Source: Platanthera guangdongensis
Taxonomy: Eukaryota; Streptophyta; Magnoliopsida; Asparagales; Orchidaceae
Reading direction: 5' to 3'
DNA: 64,000 bases
NCBI GenBank assembly: GCA_039583875.1
Contig: CM077149.1
Location: 154,718,249 to 154,782,248, forward strand
In this document: piece after piece, positions 44,772 through 57,800 of the stretch
How the letters are laid out: the number at the start of each line of letters is the position of its first letter
How positions within the stretch are numbered: position 1 is the stretch's first letter
Made by a program: the position numbers and the translations under genes
The notes under the pieces: model-generated
Told to the model about the DNA's origin: nothing
Seen by the model: the letters and a program-made list of their open reading frames with translations, nothing else
Databases searched by the model: none

Positions 44772-44939
44772 CTGTGCCAGCTCCTCCACAGAGATGACAC
44801 GATTTCCATCCCTCTCAAAGTGTTCAAATGCTGCACCGGCTATCTTCTCCCAGGCCGACAATGCCTCCAACTGGTATGGGCTGATAACTGCGGCACAGAA
44901 CTCTTCAAAATCCAGTTTTCTGTATGAAAGGGGCTCCAG
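44772..44939 (-). CDS. CDPK-related kinase (CRK) exon, partial host gene
   Basis: On the minus strand a 168-bp exon of 56 codons is open throughout. It is bounded by an acceptor (TTTCTCAG, 44945-44940) and a donor (CAG|GTATCTG, 44772/44771), with phase 0 on both sides. It reads [18 protein letters not shown], then [20 protein letters not shown], then [14 protein letters not shown]. This matches the C-terminal EF-hand-like region of plant CRKs. These are Ser/Thr kinases related to calcium-dependent kinases but with degenerate EF hands, usually membrane-attached by acylation. The next exon should lie to the left, in or beyond the gap, and the preceding exon to the right, beyond the copia block F. 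I did not find either. There is no sign of decay in the exon itself. Confidence 0.8.
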
Positions 44940-45162
44940 CTGAGAAATTGCAGCACAAACAGTTCACACATCAATGTGCTACCCAATATTAAGTTCGTAT
45001 GGATAGAGGGAACATGCTAAAATCAAAGGTGATATAAGTCTAAAATCTTTCCAGGATTCAGAAAGAACGGGAAATGTCTTATGCCCACTCTTGACTTTTC
45101 TTGAAATTCTATTTGGTATGTTAGCGTTACTTTTATTAATGTAATTTCTTATATTTATTTTG

Positions 45163-45329
45163 TGTTGGTATTTGGTGTGTAAATCGCGCAAAATGGTGTG
45201 TAGTTAGCGGTCTCCTCCTTTCTATATTTAGTCTCACACCTCCAATTAGATGTTTAGCTCTCCTTGTGTGAGTATATATAAAGGGCAAGATGTAAAAAGT
45301 GTGGTTCAGAAATAATATTTTTTTTTTCA
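45163..45329 (+). repeat. 5' LTR of block F
   Basis: A 167-bp LTR, TGTTGGTATTTGG ... TTTTTTTCA, with a TATATATAAAG box near 45274. It matches 61098-61248 (GCAAAATGGTGTG, CTCCTCCTTTCT, GTTTA(G/A)CTCTCCTTGT). A primer site TTGGTATCAGAAC follows at 45331-45343. Confidence 0.78.
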
Positions 45330-45989
45330 CTTGGTATCAGAACTAGGTTGTCTCGAGAAATCGCGTCGTGCGGTACATCTTCCACATCTGCACACGCGCT
45401 CCTAAGGTTACAAAAGGAGTGTCGCAGCGGCAACAACACGAGGAGAACGACACACAGGAAGTGCACATCATTGTTGCGTGGAGGCAGGGGGCTTGGATCA
45501 GGCTACACTGTTGCGTGGAGGAGCTCGCGAGACTAGAGGGAGTTCTACGCGCCGATGATGTTGAAGACGAGCGCATGCTCCTTAATCCAACGTAGAGTGA
45601 CAAACTTCGATATGATTTCTCTGGCAGATTTATTGGTCCGTGTGGTTGCATAAGCAGCACACAGATCTAGTGTGACAATACCGCGCGCACAAGAAGCGGC
45701 AAGGAGCGCGACAATCCTATTTCAACTGAGTAAGGTTTGTGGTTGCGCGAGGATTTTACAGTTTCCAGAAGAAGCATGCACAACGCGCAGGAAATAGGAG
45801 CACATGCGGGACAAGGAGGGTTGTTGTTGACCTCCGACATAGCAGAGGAAGGCGGTGATGACGAGATCAAGGAGCCACGAAGCTGGAATCCTGAGGAGGC
45901 AGAGTCATAGCAGTGCGAGGGCTTCTAACGGTTGCGGTCTGACTGGTGCAGTAGGGGAGAAGAGTGCTTAAATTTATTTTGCGGTAGAA

Positions 45990-47274
45990 TTAGAGTTGTG
46001 CGCGCTCATGGAGAAATTGGTTGCCAAAAAGGAGGCGGTAGACTTAAAAGTATTCTTTGAGTTCTTGCAGGTGTCCAAATGCGAGGGCTCGACTCAGTCG
46101 CCGTCACCCCCGATGAAGCTGGATCTTCCCTATGTAGAATTGAAACTCGATGAATGAACTACATACTTAAGTTGGTCGGGTTGAGTGTAAATAACACTCT
46201 CTGGGAGGAACCTGGAAAGCTATTTGATTGGTGAGAAGGTGCAGACAGAAAAGGAGTCGAATGGGTACAACGAGTGGAAGACTACACATAGCTTGCTGCA
46301 CACTTAGCTCATAAACTCGATGATCACATCTATCGTTGTCACGATGGATGACATAAAGATAGTGAGTGATGTTTGGGGAAAGTTACAGAGGATCTATGCA
46401 GGAGCCAAAAACAACATGAAGGTTTTTCAAATTGAGAGAGAGATAGAGACGATAACGCAGGGAGATCGATTGATCCAAAAGTACTGCATATCTGGAGCGA
46501 CTGTGGACAAACTATGATCATTTCTCTCCAACCGCATGTTACAAGACCCCAAGTGCATAACACAGGCAGATTATGCATTTTATGAGAGGAATGGACCCAA
46601 CATTTGATCTAAGGTCTGCAATACTGTCTGCTCAATAAAATCCCTTCCCTGGATGAGATAATCTGAACAATGATATAGAAAGAGAGCAGGATTAGGCTCC
46701 AGTCTGGTGCAATCACTCTTCCGGGGGGGTGATCGACTCTAGCGGTCACCAATATAGGGAACGAGGGATACAAGAGCAAGAAACGATAAAGTTACAATTG
46801 TGGTGAGGTAGGTCATCTCCGACTGACTTGCCCAAACTCACCAAAGGGGGGGATGCAAGTGGACGAGGAAAGTTTGGAAGTCGTGGGCGCGTCCATGGAG
46901 GATGTAGAGGCGGTGGACGAGGAGACTATCAGGCAAATCATATGATAATCAAGGAAGTGGCAGAAGTATTGTTGATATGGGTCACCCAGAGGAGCGGGAG
47001 ATTTTGGATGCTTACCATCAGCTGATGTGAAAGAAGCAAAAAGGTGTGATGGATGGTACACCCACTCCAACTTCATCTAGGGGTAACATTGCCTCTTTTG
47101 CTCACTCCGCCACAGGTACTTGTCATACACGTGTCCACTCATCTATATCATCAATAGACTACAAGATTGGATAGTCAATTTAGGCTCCTCTCGACATGCT
47201 ACTGGGAATGCTAGAGATTTTTTTTCGTAAACTCCCCTAGTAAGAATACATTCGAACTGTCGATGACACAACTC
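45990..47274 (+). pseudogene. F1 gag and protease start (broken by stops and by G)
   Basis: The Gag motifs LDLPYVELKLDE and TYLSWSG (about 46122-46185) and then NGYNEWKTTHSLLHT (about 46267-46310) are copia Gag. A UBN2-like part (VWGKLQRIYAGAKNNMKVFQ) lies at about 46365-46430. A zinc-knuckle remnant (Cys/Gly/His) is near 46800, and the protease site as WIVNLGSSRHATGNARDF (Asp changed to Asn) near 47170. Several stops interrupt it. Element G sits in the protease with target duplication AACTC, and the frame resumes at 52797. Confidence 0.75.
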
Positions 47275-47916
47275 TGTTGGTGATTGACTTGTTGACCGGG
47301 TCAACAAGTCAAAAGGAGTTTTTAGTATTATTTTATGTTTGCATTTATGATGAGAGAGAGATGTGTAGTTTTCTTTTGCCTATATAAAGGCCCCCTTGTA
47401 CATGTTTAAAGATTGATGAAAGTAGAGAGATAAACTCCCCAGTTTTTTGTTCCTGTTAGAGAGAGAGAGAGTGGGAAGCGCCGCAGCGCTGGTGTGTTCT
47501 TTCTGTCCGGGCGGTTAGAAGTTGAAGCCGGGCGGCTTAGTGAACTCGCGAGTTGGTGATCTCGCTGACGGGTGGAGCTCGCGGGTTGTGCACTCGCGCG
47601 TGGGAAAGCTCGCGCTGGGGTAGCTCTCGCAGGTGGAGCTCGCGCAGGGGCAGGTCGCGAGTAGACGGACCTCGCCACGCGAGTTGGGAGGTCAAGCCGC
47701 GAGTGGAGTGCGGTCTCGCCTGGGGTAGCTCTCGCCTGGGGGTCTAGGAGAGAGGTGTTGTAGGCGAGCTCGCTTGGTTGATTCGCGCGAGTAGGAGGGA
47801 GCTGACCGCGCGGTTTGGTACTCGCCCAGGAGGTCGAGGTCGCGCGGTTTGTAGCGGTCTCGCCGAGTACTTAGGAGATTTTTCGAAGTAGCAGGAGCCC
47901 ATACACGTTTCCAACA
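47275..47916 (+). repeat. 5' LTR of element G
   Basis: TGTTGG ... CCAACA. A 25-bp palindrome (GACTTGTTGACC/GGTCAACAAGTC) is at 47286-47310 near its start. A TATATAAAGG box is at 47381. Many CTCGCG words fill the transcribed part. Confidence 0.97.
47381..47388 (+). promoter_or_regulatory. TATA box in the 5' LTR of G
   Basis: TATATAAA followed by GGCCCCC, about 107 bp into the LTR. The same box is at 52259 in the 3' LTR. It likely sets the start of the genomic RNA. Confidence 0.75.
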
Positions 47917-47918
47917 AG

Positions 47919-47930
47919 TGGTATCAGAGC
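47919..47930 (+). other. Primer-binding site of G
   Basis: TGGTATCAGAGC, an exact match to the initiator-Met tRNA 3' end used by plant copia elements, 2 bp after the LTR. Confidence 0.92.
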
Positions 47931-47967
47931 AGGTTCAGACCCTCGGAAGATTTGAAGTAGGGGAGAG

Positions 47968-50900
47968 ATGGAGTTTGGAGGTGCCGTGCCGGGGCAAGTC
48001 CCCAAGTTGACGAAGACCAACTATGGGAACTGGAGCATCCAGATGAAGGTACTACTAGCCTCCAAGGAGTTGTGGGAGGTAGTAGAGGATGGTGTGGAGG
48101 TGCTGACTGCCGAAGCAGAAGCTGTGTTAACAAACGCACAGAGGACCGCATTGAGAGAAGCTAAGAAGAGGGACAAGAAGGCATTGTTCATTCTATATCA
48201 AGGGGTGGATGAAGCTACGTTTGAGAAGATCTCGGACGCCGAGACTTCGAAGGAGGCATGGGAGATTTTACAACGCTCCATGCAGGGAGTCGATAAGGCA
48301 AAGAAGGTGAAGCTGCAGTCCCTTCGAGCTCAATATGAAGTGATGAAGATGCAGGGTTCAGAGAAGGTTGGCGACTATGTGACCCGTCTGCGGACGATCA
48401 CAAATGAGATGAAGAGAAACGGGGAGACGATAGACGAGGTCAGCTTCATGGAGAAGCTCCTGCGTTCTATGTCTAAGAAGTTCCGACACGTGGTGGTGGC
48501 CATCGAAGAGTCGAAGGACCTCACAGTGATGACGGCGGATGAACTGATAGGTTCGCTACAAGCACATGAGTATCGGATGGTGCAAGATGAGGAGGAGTCG
48601 AGTGGCTTGGGGAAAGCACTTCAGACTCAACTCAATTTTGGAGAAAGTTCAGGTAGAGGAGGAGGCCAGCGTGGTCGAGGCTACCAAGGCAGAGGTAGAG
48701 GAGGAAGAGGTGGAAGAGATTTTGGAAGAAATCAGTTCAACCAGGGAGCGGTAGAGCAACATCATGGTTGGAGGCAAGATGCAGGAGGTAGAGGAAGAGG
48801 CCAAGGTAGAGGTCAAGGCAGAGGACAGGGAAGAGACCAGGGAAGAAGTCAAAGAGGAGGAAGAGACATGTCCCAGACTCAATGCTACAACTGTGGCAAG
48901 TTCGGGCACATGAGTTATGATTGTTGGGCCCCTCGGAAGGGAGGTGAAGCCAACCACTACGCGGAGGCTAGCAACACGGGTGGAGACCCGATGATGTTCC
49001 TTACTATCCAAGGCGCTGCAGGAGGGAGGAATGGAGTGTGGTACCTAGATACTGGAGCTAGTAACCACATGTGTGGTGATAAGGAGCTATTCACCAGCCT
49101 TGAGCCGAATGGGGGAGATGTCAGTTTTGGCGACGCCTCGAAGATCTCTGTGGAAGGAAGAGGAGTGATCGCGGTGACGATGAATGGGAAGGAGGTGCTC
49201 ATCAACGACGTCTTCTATGTACCGGGCTTGAGGAGTAACATCCTAAGTCTTGGACAGCTGGTGGAGAAGGGCTATCGCGTCCTGTTGAGGGATAGCACCT
49301 TAGCGATGAAGGATAGCCAAGGAAGAGAGGTGGTAAGAGTGAAGATGGCGACGAACCGCCTCTTCCCTCTAAGTTTGGATGCCAAGGAGACGGCATGTCT
49401 TGCGAAGACAGGAGAAGAGGAGGAAGCTTGGCTGTGGCACCACCGGATGGGGCATCTGGGGTTCACAGGCCTGAAGCTGTTGTCTGGATCCAAGATGGTG
49501 GAAGGGCTGCCCATGATCACACCTCCTCAAAGGGTCTGTGAGGCATGCACGAAGGGGAAGCAAAGAAGGGAGACATTTGAAGGTGGCAAGTCTCGGAGAG
49601 CTACAAGGCAACTGGAGCTAGTCCATTCGGACATTGCTGGTCCGTTTGAGACCACTTCAATAGGTGGAAGCAGATACTACATCACGTTCACCGACGACTT
49701 CAGTAGGAAGTGTTGGGTATACTTTCTGAAGGAGAAGGCAGAGGCTCTGGACAAGTTCCAAGAATTCAAGGCGATGGCTGAGAAGGAAGTTGGGCAACCA
49801 CTGAAGGTGCTCCGGACAGATAGAGGAGGGGAGTACACCTCTAGGCTGTTTGATGACTACTGCAGAGAATGGGGGATCTCACACCAGCTGACGGCGGCGT
49901 ACTCGCCTCAACAAAACGGAGTGGCGGAAAGGAAGAACCTAACCATTATGAACATGGCGAGGAGCATGGTGAAGGGCAAGGGGTTGCCAAAGAAGTACTG
50001 GGCGGAAGCAGTACAGGTAGCGGTGTACTTGCTAAACCGTTGCCCAACCAAGAGTGTGAAGTTCAAGACACCGTTTGAAGCTTGGTGTGGGAGGAAGCCC
50101 AGTGTGAAGCACCTGAGGGTTTTCGGGTGTGTAGCTTATGCTCACATCCCGGACCAGAGAAGGAAGAAGCTGGACGATAGAAGTGAGAAGTGCATTTTTG
50201 TAGGCTACGCTCCTGCGAGCAAGGCTTACAAGTTGTACAACCCGGAGACGGAGAAGGCCATTATCTCAAGGGATGTGGTGTTTGAAGAAGGGAGTAGCTG
50301 GAGCTGGGATGAAGCAACGAGAGGGATCAAAGGAATGTTCTTCGAAGATGATGAAGAAGAGGATGGTCAGGAAGCAGAGGCTGAGATGGGAGGAGCTGAG
50401 CCACCATCACCACCCAGCAGGGAGCCAGGGGGAGCTCTCACTCCCTACTCTAGTGGAGCAAGCACTAGTAGAGGTGGTTCCAGTGGAGCAAGTACCAGCG
50501 GGAGCAAGGAGGATCGTCCTCAGCCTCGGATGAGGAGGTTGGAGGAAATCTACGAGGAGACGGCACCAACTGCTAACAATTTTTCTTTATATTGTCTCTT
50601 AGCAGATGTTGAGCCATACTCTTATGAGGAAGCAGCCAAAGAGAAAACTTGGAGGAGTGCTATGGATGTGGAGATAGCCTCCATTAAGAAGAACGACACC
50701 TGGAAGCTGGTGGATCCACCTGTAGGCCAAAAACCCCTCGGGGTGAAATGGGTCTATAAGGTGAAGAAGAACAAAGATGGGGGCGTGGAGAAGCATAAGG
50801 CGAGGCTAGTCGTGAAGGGCTACCGCCAAGTTCAGGGAGTAAACTATGATGAAGTCTTCGCACCGGTAGCGCGGATAGATACCATCCGGCTGATCATCGC

Positions 50901-52143
50901 GCTAGCCGCACATCACGGGTGGAAGATAATGCAGATGGACGTGGTCTCTGCTTATTTGAACGGCTACCTGGAGGAGGACGTGTACATCGAGCAGCCTCCA
51001 GGGTACGTGGCGAAAGGACAGGAGAGGAAGGTCTGCAAGCTAGAAAAGGCTTTGTACGGGCTGAAGCAAGGAGCTCGCGCCTGGAATGGGAGGATTGATG
51101 CCTACCTCCAGAAGCACGGTTACAAGAAGTGCCCATATGAGTATGCTTTGTACACCAAGGTGGAGAAGGGTGGAGACATGATGATCATATGTCTATATGT
51201 AGACGACATGATCTTCACCGGCAACAGCCCCGTAATGTTTGAAGAATTCAAGAGAACCATGAAGAAGGAGTTCGAGATGACGGACCTGGGAGAGCTCAAC
51301 TATTTTCTGGGAGTGGAGGTAAAGCAGAGTGAAGATGGGATCTTCATCTCACAAAAGAAGTACGCAGAGGAGATCCTGAAGAAGTTCAGGATGGAGAACA
51401 GCAAACCTATTTCTACTCCCGCCGACCCTGGACTGAAGTTGAGCAAGGAGTCGAAGGAAGGAGCGGTAGACTCCACTTTATTCAAAAGCTTGGTAGGGAG
51501 CCTACGCTACCTTACCTTCACCCGACCGGACATCATGTATGCGGTCGGAGTGGTGAGCAGGCATATGGAGGAGCCAAAGGAAGACCACTTCACGGCAGCG
51601 AAGAGGATCCTGAGGTACATCAACGGAACAAGAGGTCACGGGCTGAAGTACTCCACTGGAGAGGAGCTGAAGCTGGTTGGGTACTCCGATAGTGACTACG
51701 GAGGCGATGTGAACGATCGGAAGAGCACTTCCGGATATGCTTTCAATATGGGGACGGGGGTGTTCTCTTGGAGCTCAAAGAAGCAGGCAACGATAGCTCT
51801 ATCGTCCTGCGAGGCTGAGTACATTGCAGCAGCAGCTGGCACCTGCCAAGCCATTTGGCTAAGGAATCTGTTGGAGAGCTTGCATCATGAAGTGGATGGG
51901 CCAACGACTATGTTGGTGGACAACATGTCGGCCATCCAGCTCGCGAAGAACCCGGTACTACATGGAAGGAGCAAGCACATCGAGACGAGGTATCATTTCC
52001 TAAGGGAGCAGGTAGAGTTGAAGACAGTGGAAGTGAAGTATTGCCCGACCGGAGAGCAAGTCGCGGACATCTTCACCAAGGCATTGAAGGTGGACACGTT
52101 CCTGAAGCTCAAAGGCAAACTTGGCATGTGCTGCCAAGTTTGA
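47968..52143 (+). CDS. Copia Gag-Pol polyprotein of element G, intact
   Basis: This single frame of 1391 codons holds every copia domain in order. Gag (UBN2 type) covers residues about 10-210 ([17 protein letters not shown] near the start), followed by a GRG-rich linker and a CCHC knuckle at C306, C309, H314, C319. The protease has [11 protein letters not shown] with D361. The integrase zinc finger starts near H491. The integrase catalytic residues are D555, D618 and E654 (36 apart in the D-E step). RT has [22 protein letters not shown] and the YVDDM box with D1079-D1080. RNase H has D1241 in YSDSDYGG and E1282 in SSCEAEY. No stop or frameshift is present. The ATG is the first after the primer site. 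Length and completeness are those expected of an active element. Whether it is expressed cannot be read from sequence. Confidence 0.97.
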   Translation: MEFGGAVPGQVPKLTKTNYGNWSIQMKVLLASKELWEVVEDGVEVLTAEAEAVLTNAQRTALREAKKRDKKALFILYQGVDEATFEKISDAETSKEAWEILQRSMQGVDKAKKVKLQSLRAQYEVMKMQGSEKVGDYVTRLRTITNEMKRNGETIDEVSFMEKLLRSMSKKFRHVVVAIEESKDLTVMTADELIGSLQAHEYRMVQDEEESSGLGKALQTQLNFGESSGRGGGQRGRGYQGRGRGGRGGRDFGRNQFNQGAVEQHHGWRQDAGGRGRGQGRGQGRGQGRDQGRSQRGGRDMSQTQCYNCGKFGHMSYDCWAPRKGGEANHYAEASNTGGDPMMFLTIQGAAGGRNGVWYLDTGASNHMCGDKELFTSLEPNGGDVSFGDASKISVEGRGVIAVTMNGKEVLINDVFYVPGLRSNILSLGQLVEKGYRVLLRDSTLAMKDSQGREVVRVKMATNRLFPLSLDAKETACLAKTGEEEEAWLWHHRMGHLGFTGLKLLSGSKMVEGLPMITPPQRVCEACTKGKQRRETFEGGKSRRATRQLELVHSDIAGPFETTSIGGSRYYITFTDDFSRKCWVYFLKEKAEALDKFQEFKAMAEKEVGQPLKVLRTDRGGEYTSRLFDDYCREWGISHQLTAAYSPQQNGVAERKNLTIMNMARSMVKGKGLPKKYWAEAVQVAVYLLNRCPTKSVKFKTPFEAWCGRKPSVKHLRVFGCVAYAHIPDQRRKKLDDRSEKCIFVGYAPASKAYKLYNPETEKAIISRDVVFEEGSSWSWDEATRGIKGMFFEDDEEEDGQEAEAEMGGAEPPSPPSREPGGALTPYSSGASTSRGGSSGASTSGSKEDRPQPRMRRLEEIYEETAPTANNFSLYCLLADVEPYSYEEAAKEKTWRSAMDVEIASIKKNDTWKLVDPPVGQKPLGVKWVYKVKKNKDGGVEKHKARLVVKGYRQVQGVNYDEVFAPVARIDTIRLIIALAAHHGWKIMQMDVVSAYLNGYLEEDVYIEQPPGYVAKGQERKVCKLEKALYGLKQGARAWNGRIDAYLQKHGYKKCPYEYALYTKVEKGGDMMIICLYVDDMIFTGNSPVMFEEFKRTMKKEFEMTDLGELNYFLGVEVKQSEDGIFISQKKYAEEILKKFRMENSKPISTPADPGLKLSKESKEGAVDSTLFKSLVGSLRYLTFTRPDIMYAVGVVSRHMEEPKEDHFTAAKRILRYINGTRGHGLKYSTGEELKLVGYSDSDYGGDVNDRKSTSGYAFNMGTGVFSWSSKKQATIALSSCEAEYIAAAAGTCQAIWLRNLLESLHHEVDGPTTMLVDNMSAIQLAKNPVLHGRSKHIETRYHFLREQVELKTVEVKYCPTGEQVADIFTKALKVDTFLKLKGKLGMCCQV

Positions 52144-52152
52144 GGGGGAGTT
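52142..52152 (+). other. Polypurine tract of G
   Basis: GAGGGGGAGTT overlapping the end of the Gag-Pol frame and adjoining the 3' LTR. Confidence 0.85.
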
Positions 52153-52796
52153 TGTTGGTGATTGACTTGTTGACCGGGTCAACAAGTCAAAAGGAGTTTT
52201 TAGTATTATTTTATGTTTGCATTTATGATGAGAGAGAGATGTGTAGTTTTCTTTTGCCTATATAAAGGCCCCCTTGTACATGTTTAAAGATTGATGAAAG
52301 TAGAGAGATAAACTCCCCAGTTTTTTGTTCCTGTTAGAGAGAGAGAGAGAGTGGGAAGCGCCGCAGCGCTGGTGTGTTCTTTCTGTCCGGGCGGTTAGAA
52401 GTTGAAGCCGGGCGGCTTAGTGAACTCGCGAGTTGGTGATCTCGCTGACGGGTGGAGCTCGCGGGTTGTGCACTCGCGCGTGGGAAAGCTCGCGCTGGGG
52501 TAGCTCTCGCAGGTGGAGCTCGCGCAGGGGCAGGTCGCGAGTAGACGGACCTCGCCACGCGAGTTGGGAGGTCAAGCCGCGAGTGGAGTGCGGTCTCGCC
52601 TGGGGTAGCTCTCGCCTGGGGGTCTAGGAGAGAGGTGTTGTAGGCGAGCTCGCTTGGTTGATTCGCGCGAGTAGGAGGGAGCTGACCGCGCGGTTTGGTA
52701 CTCGCCCAGGAGGTCGAGGTCGCGCGGTTTGTAGCGGTCTCGCCGAGTACTTAGGAGATTTTTCGAAGTAGCAGGAGCCCATACACGTTTCCAACA
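52153..52796 (+). repeat. 3' LTR of element G
   Basis: Partner of 47275-47916, followed by target duplication AACTC and the resumed F1 protease sequence (TPVVGKC.NTLTMSNISHAPSF). Confidence 0.97.
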
Positions 52797-54400
52797 AACT
52801 CAACCTGTGGTTGGTAAGTGTATCAACACTTTAACTATGTCCAATATTTCACATGCTCCTTCCTTTCCCGTGAATCTCTTATCCATTAGTGTCATTATAT
52901 CTCAATTAAAGTGTGTTGTCTTATTTGATATCCCAAAGGTGATCTTCCAAGAGAATGAGACTGGCAGGAAACTTGAGACTGACACATGGCGTAGGGGCTT
53001 GTGGTACTTGGATAGGGAATGTCTGGGCTCAGCCCTTTCCACATTGATAGAGGATAACTGCAGGAGTTGGAAGAAATGCGGAGGACCAGCTCATACTTCA
53101 TCACATGCGTCTGGGCCATCCTTCATTTTTTATTTCGAGTCAAATGTACCCACTTTTATTTGAGAAAGCTAATCAAGAAAACTTGTATGCGATGCATGTG
53201 AACTGGAAAAACATACCAAAAACTCCAATTCAAGTTCTGGTAGTAGGAGTTCTTGTTCATTTAATCTAGTTCATTCTGATGTCTATGGACCACGTCTCAT
53301 ACCTACTGTGAATGAATTTTGATATTTCATGTTTTTATTGATTATTTCTCACTTGTGACTTGACCCTACCTTATTAAAAACAAAAGTGACGCGTTTGCCT
53401 ATTTCAAGAATTTTCATAAAGGGGTTCAAACGTAATACGACGCAGTGGTGAAGGAGTTTAGGTCGGACAATGAGACAGAGTACATTAACATGACATTTGG
53501 GGAGTACCTGCTATCACAGGAAATCCAACACCAAACTACTCCATACACACCAGAACAGAATGTAGTAGCTGAACGGAAGAACCAACACCTTGAAGTGACT
53601 CAGAGTATGATAATTTTGATGAATATGTTAAAGCACTTGTGGGGGCAAGCTGTTCTGACATCAACCTATTTGATCAATCAGATGCCCTCGTGAGTATTGA
53701 ATTGGAAATCTTCGATTGAGATGTTGTAAGGAAAAAGTGGAGATACTGTTCCTCTTAAAACCTTTGGTTGTGTATGCTTTGTGCAAGACAATAGACCTAA
53801 TGTGGGAAAGTTTAATCCAAGGTGCCTGAAGTTTATTTTTGTTGGACACTCAGCTACCCAAAATGAGTATGTATGTTGGAACCTAGTGAAGAAAAAATTA
53901 TTTACTAATATGAGTGTCACATTTTGCGAGCATGAATTATATTATTCCTCTTTAGTTGACTCGACCTTTGGGGATTTGCTCACTTTAGGCAATATGAGGC
54001 GAAAATGAGAGGATAACAGTAGTTGTGAGAAGCAAATAATAAGTATCCCTTATTCCATGTTGTCAGGTATGAAGTTAGCTGTGATACCTGGGCAAGAACA
54101 AAATGCATTTGTGAAAAGTGGACCTCATACCCAGGAGGAGCCGGGAGTATATAAGAAGAATGAAGCAGAATGAGACTGGAATACCTACAGTGCCTATAAA
54201 GTCACCCGTGCCAAGTCCCTCTCCACTGTCTATTCCGTCTCCTGCAACACCAATTCCATCTACCTCAATCTCCGCACAATCCACCGAAACCTCTGAATCC
54301 ATAGGTGATATAATTCCATATGCCATTACTTCTACTTCCATACCGGTAAGGAGTACCGCAAAGAATGCGGAAGTCTCGCTTGATCGATACGAAATTCCTC
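52797..54400 (+). pseudogene. F1 protease end and integrase (broken)
   Basis: After G, the post-protease motif NISHAPSFPVNLLSISVII (52850-52905) and the RGLWYLDRECL motif (52996-53028) appear. The integrase finger and core remnants follow: LVHSDVYGP (53268), FRSDNETEYINM (53457, second Asp), PYTPEQNVVAERKNQ (53547, Glu present), LLWGQAVLTSTYLINQ-like (53640) and CLKFIFVGHSATQNEYVC (53823). The linker to RT runs to about 54400, and no F1 RT was found after it. Stops and frame changes are numerous. Confidence 0.78.
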
Positions 54401-54401
54401 A

Positions 54402-54525
54402 TGACATTGCTAAATTTGTTTTTGTTGTAATAATTTGTAATATTGAGTATTGTTGTAAGACTATAAATAACCTAGTGTTTTGCCCTAAAAACAATCTCTC
54501 TTTTCGTTCAACTTGGTATCAGAGC
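54402..54525 (+). repeat. LTR end and primer site of F2
   Basis: An AT-rich segment with a TATAAATA box (54462), ending CTCTCTTTTCGTTCA at 54510, is followed by TTGGTATCAGAGC at 54513-54525. This is the junction of a copia LTR with its primer site. The LTR is not like 45163-45329, so it belongs to a different family or is truncated. The left border is uncertain. Confidence 0.6.
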
Positions 54526-54889
54526 GGAGAAAAAACCGAGCAGCGCCCAACGACTTCCGCGACTTTTGCTTCCTTCTTCCGCGACAGACCCGCGACTCTT
54601 CTGCGCTCGGCTTCTTCCGCCACCGACGGAGGACCTCCCGCCAACTCATCTGCGGGAACGTTTCTTCCGCTGCCACATTTGGCGACTGCCGCCTCTGATT
54701 TCGACGGAGGACCTTCAACTCAAGGGCGTCCAGATCTATTCTTGATGGAGGACCTCCGCCTCTTGGGCTGCGCCCCCCCTCCGCCGAATCCAGCGGCTAC
54801 CGCCATCTCCGATTGCTGCGAGACTGGTCGCAGTGGGCAAACATCGCATCTAGCGGGTCTCCAACATCAACACGTCCGCATCCTAGAGG

Positions 54890-57800
54890 ATATCAAGATG
54901 AGGTGATTGGATCTAGGGCAGGAGGAGGCATTGATTGATGCGGTGATCGGTGAGGAAGTTGATCCATGTCACCGAAGAAAGGAACGATGGAAGATGTCCT
55001 CAAGTTGTTGGGCCTGGATGAGTTGGTCACATTGTTAAGGGTGTTGGGTTCATCACAACGGCCGGCGAGGTTGGAATTTCCACCGATTGATTTGAAGCTT
55101 GATGGACTGACAACCCACCTGAGTTGGTCACACAGTGTGAAGAAAATCCTTACAACGAAACAGGTTAGGGGCTTCCTGACAGGGGCGTTGAAGAAACCGG
55201 GAACTCGGCTGGAGATGAGTGAGATTCGGCCCATATGACCGTGTTTATATGACTTCTAGCTCTGTTGTCCCATCGATTGCCTCCACGGTAGACAGTCTCG
55301 ACACAATCATGAAAGTTTGGGATAAATTGAAGAACCCATGATGGTGTGAGGAACACTCTACGGGTCTTTCAGGTGAAAGGAGAAATTGATGACACTGTTC
55401 AGGGGGAGAAAACAGTGCAAGAGTACGCCTCCGAGTTGGAACGACTATTGGTGGATTACGATCACGCCTCTGGCGAGATGTGTTGCAGTGACTCATAGTG
55501 TCGGGCTTTCAAGAACATCGTGGAGGAAAGGATGATGAAGTTCCTGAAGGGGTTAGACGACAAGTTCGATCAGCGGAGAACCCTACTTCTTGCTGGTACG
55601 ACGATTCCTACACTCACGGAGGTCATCTCTGCCATGATTTAGGAGGAGATACGTCTCAAACTTCAGGCAAGGATAGGAGGGTGCACGACTGTGAAGTCAG
55701 TACTAGCAGTTCCTGCCCCTGTTGTTACAGGACAGAGGGAAGAAACCCGACAGTGCTATAACTGTGGCAATGTGGGTCATTTGAGGCAAGCATTCCCCAA
55801 GCCGCCCAAAGAAAGATATTTGGGTGGTGGAGAGGGACGTGGACGTGGATGTGATCGTGCCCGCAGAGGCAAAGGAGGTTATCAAGCGAATTTGAGCATG
55901 ACTGAATGTGCGAAGGAACTTGATGTTATCTATACAGAGTAGGAGAAGAACCTACTTAGCATGATGAAGGACATCAAGAGGAAACAGGAGGGCGAGGGGA
56001 GCAAAGATGGAGCTGGGGAGGGGGGGTCGCTGTGTATGCCCACCCATCTGATGGATCTCTCGCTCTTGCATCTATATCTTCTTCTAGAGCATCAGATTGG
56101 ATTATCGACTAAGGCGTATCATGCCACGTGACAGGAAACGCAGACGAGTTCTCCTCCTACACTCGTCTAGCTACTGCAGATAACATCCAGACACCGTACG
56201 GTACGTTCTAGCCAGTGGTCGGTAAGGGTACTGTTAATTATTTAGGTTCAGTAAAACTATCTAATGTTTTGCATGCTACTTCTTTCAGAGTTAGCTTTTT
56301 ATTCATTAGTAATAATCATTCAACTGAGATGTGTTGTTTCCTTTGATATTCTCAATGTGACTTTCTAGGAAAAAGGGACAAGGCGGATACTTGAGACTAT
56401 GACTTGATATGACGGGCTGCGGTATCTGGATCGGGAATGATTGGATGCAGCTCTGGTCTTTGTGGTAAAGAAAACAGGAGTTGGAGAACAAAATATGAGT
56501 GCTGAGGATATGTTGATACTCCATCATAGGCGGTTGAGGCACCCCTCCTTTAGGACTGTAGCTAGATTATTTCCTATTATTTCTGAAACAACAGATAAAA
56601 TAAAATTGGTGTGTGATGTTTGTGATTTAGGCAAGCTTACTAGGAGTTCGTATGCTAGTACGGGCCGAAGAAACTCTTCTGTTTTTGATGTTATTCATTC
56701 TGATGTTTGGGGACCTTGTACTGTGAGTTTTTGAATGGTTAAAAGTATTTTGCCACTTTTATTGATTGTGCATCTCGTGTTACTTGACTATATTTGATGA
56801 AATGTAAGAGTAAGATACTTACCTGCTTCTGGGATTTCCATAAGCTTGTTTAGACACAATATGCTGCAGTGATTACGATTCTAAGATTGTATAATGAGGT
56901 AGAATACACAAACAAGGCAATGGAGGACTTATCAGCTCATAGGATATTACATCAGACCATCTGTGCCTACACACCAACACAAAATAGAGTGGCGGAAGGA
57001 AGAACAGACACCTTCTAGAGGTGGCGAGGAGTATAATGCTCAACATGAAGGTTCCTGAGTCTGTGGGGATATGCATTGTTAACAGTGACACAACTGATCA
57101 ACTAGATGCCATCACAGGTTCTGGGTTGGAAGTCTCCGTGTCAGCAATTATAGGGACATAATGAGGGGATACTTCCATTGAAGGTATTCGAGTGTGTGTG
57201 CTTTGTGAAGGACAACAGATCGGGTGTCGATAAGATTGACGCAAGGGCAGTCAAGTGTATATTTGTGAGCTACTCTCGCACTCAGAAGGGTACATGTGTC
57301 GGAGCCCAGTGGAAAAAAGATGTTTCATGAGCATGAATATTCACTTCAGAGAGCTGGAAAAGTACCGGCAAGAGGGAGCCCTACTTACATTAGACTCGTT
57401 AGATACCAAAAGTATGAGGCTAGAGAGAGAAAGGTTGGTGACAGATCTGATAGTATGACAGAGAGGATCTGCGGAGGAGCAGGTGAGTGATGATGAGCAT
57501 GAGGAGGAGATTGAGGAGGAGAGGCAAGATGTGAGACCTACGTATCAGAGGAACTGCTAACGTACAATAGGAGGAGGAAGCTGCCAGTAGTACCAGATAC
57601 AGTGCCGGTGCCGAGGCTACGTCGCTCCTTACTCCTGGAACACCTACATCTCCACAAGCCTCAAGTGACATCCTTTCCCCTCCCCCTACTTCTTCTTTTA
57701 TGTTACAAAAGACTACTCACAACAATGCGGGAAATGCTCTTGACAGACATGGTTGAGATCTTGCATCCTTTGTCTCTTACGATCATATTTCTTTTAGTCA

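Larger units (their letters stand above)
47275..52796 (+). mobile_element. Young intact Ty1/copia retrotransposon G
   Basis: A complete 5522-bp element with LTRs of 642 bp (47275-47916) and 644 bp (52153-52796). They read identically by eye except for one extra GA in a GA run. It has a perfect target duplication AACTC (47270-47274, 52797-52801), a consensus primer site, a polypurine tract, a TATA box in each LTR and an unbroken Gag-Pol frame. All features point to a very recent insertion that may still be competent. Confidence 0.97.

Noticed and set aside
47406..47747. ORFs of 64-90 codons duplicated at 52334-52627
   Set aside because: LTR sequence of element G in both copies, a leader rich in CTCGCG words.
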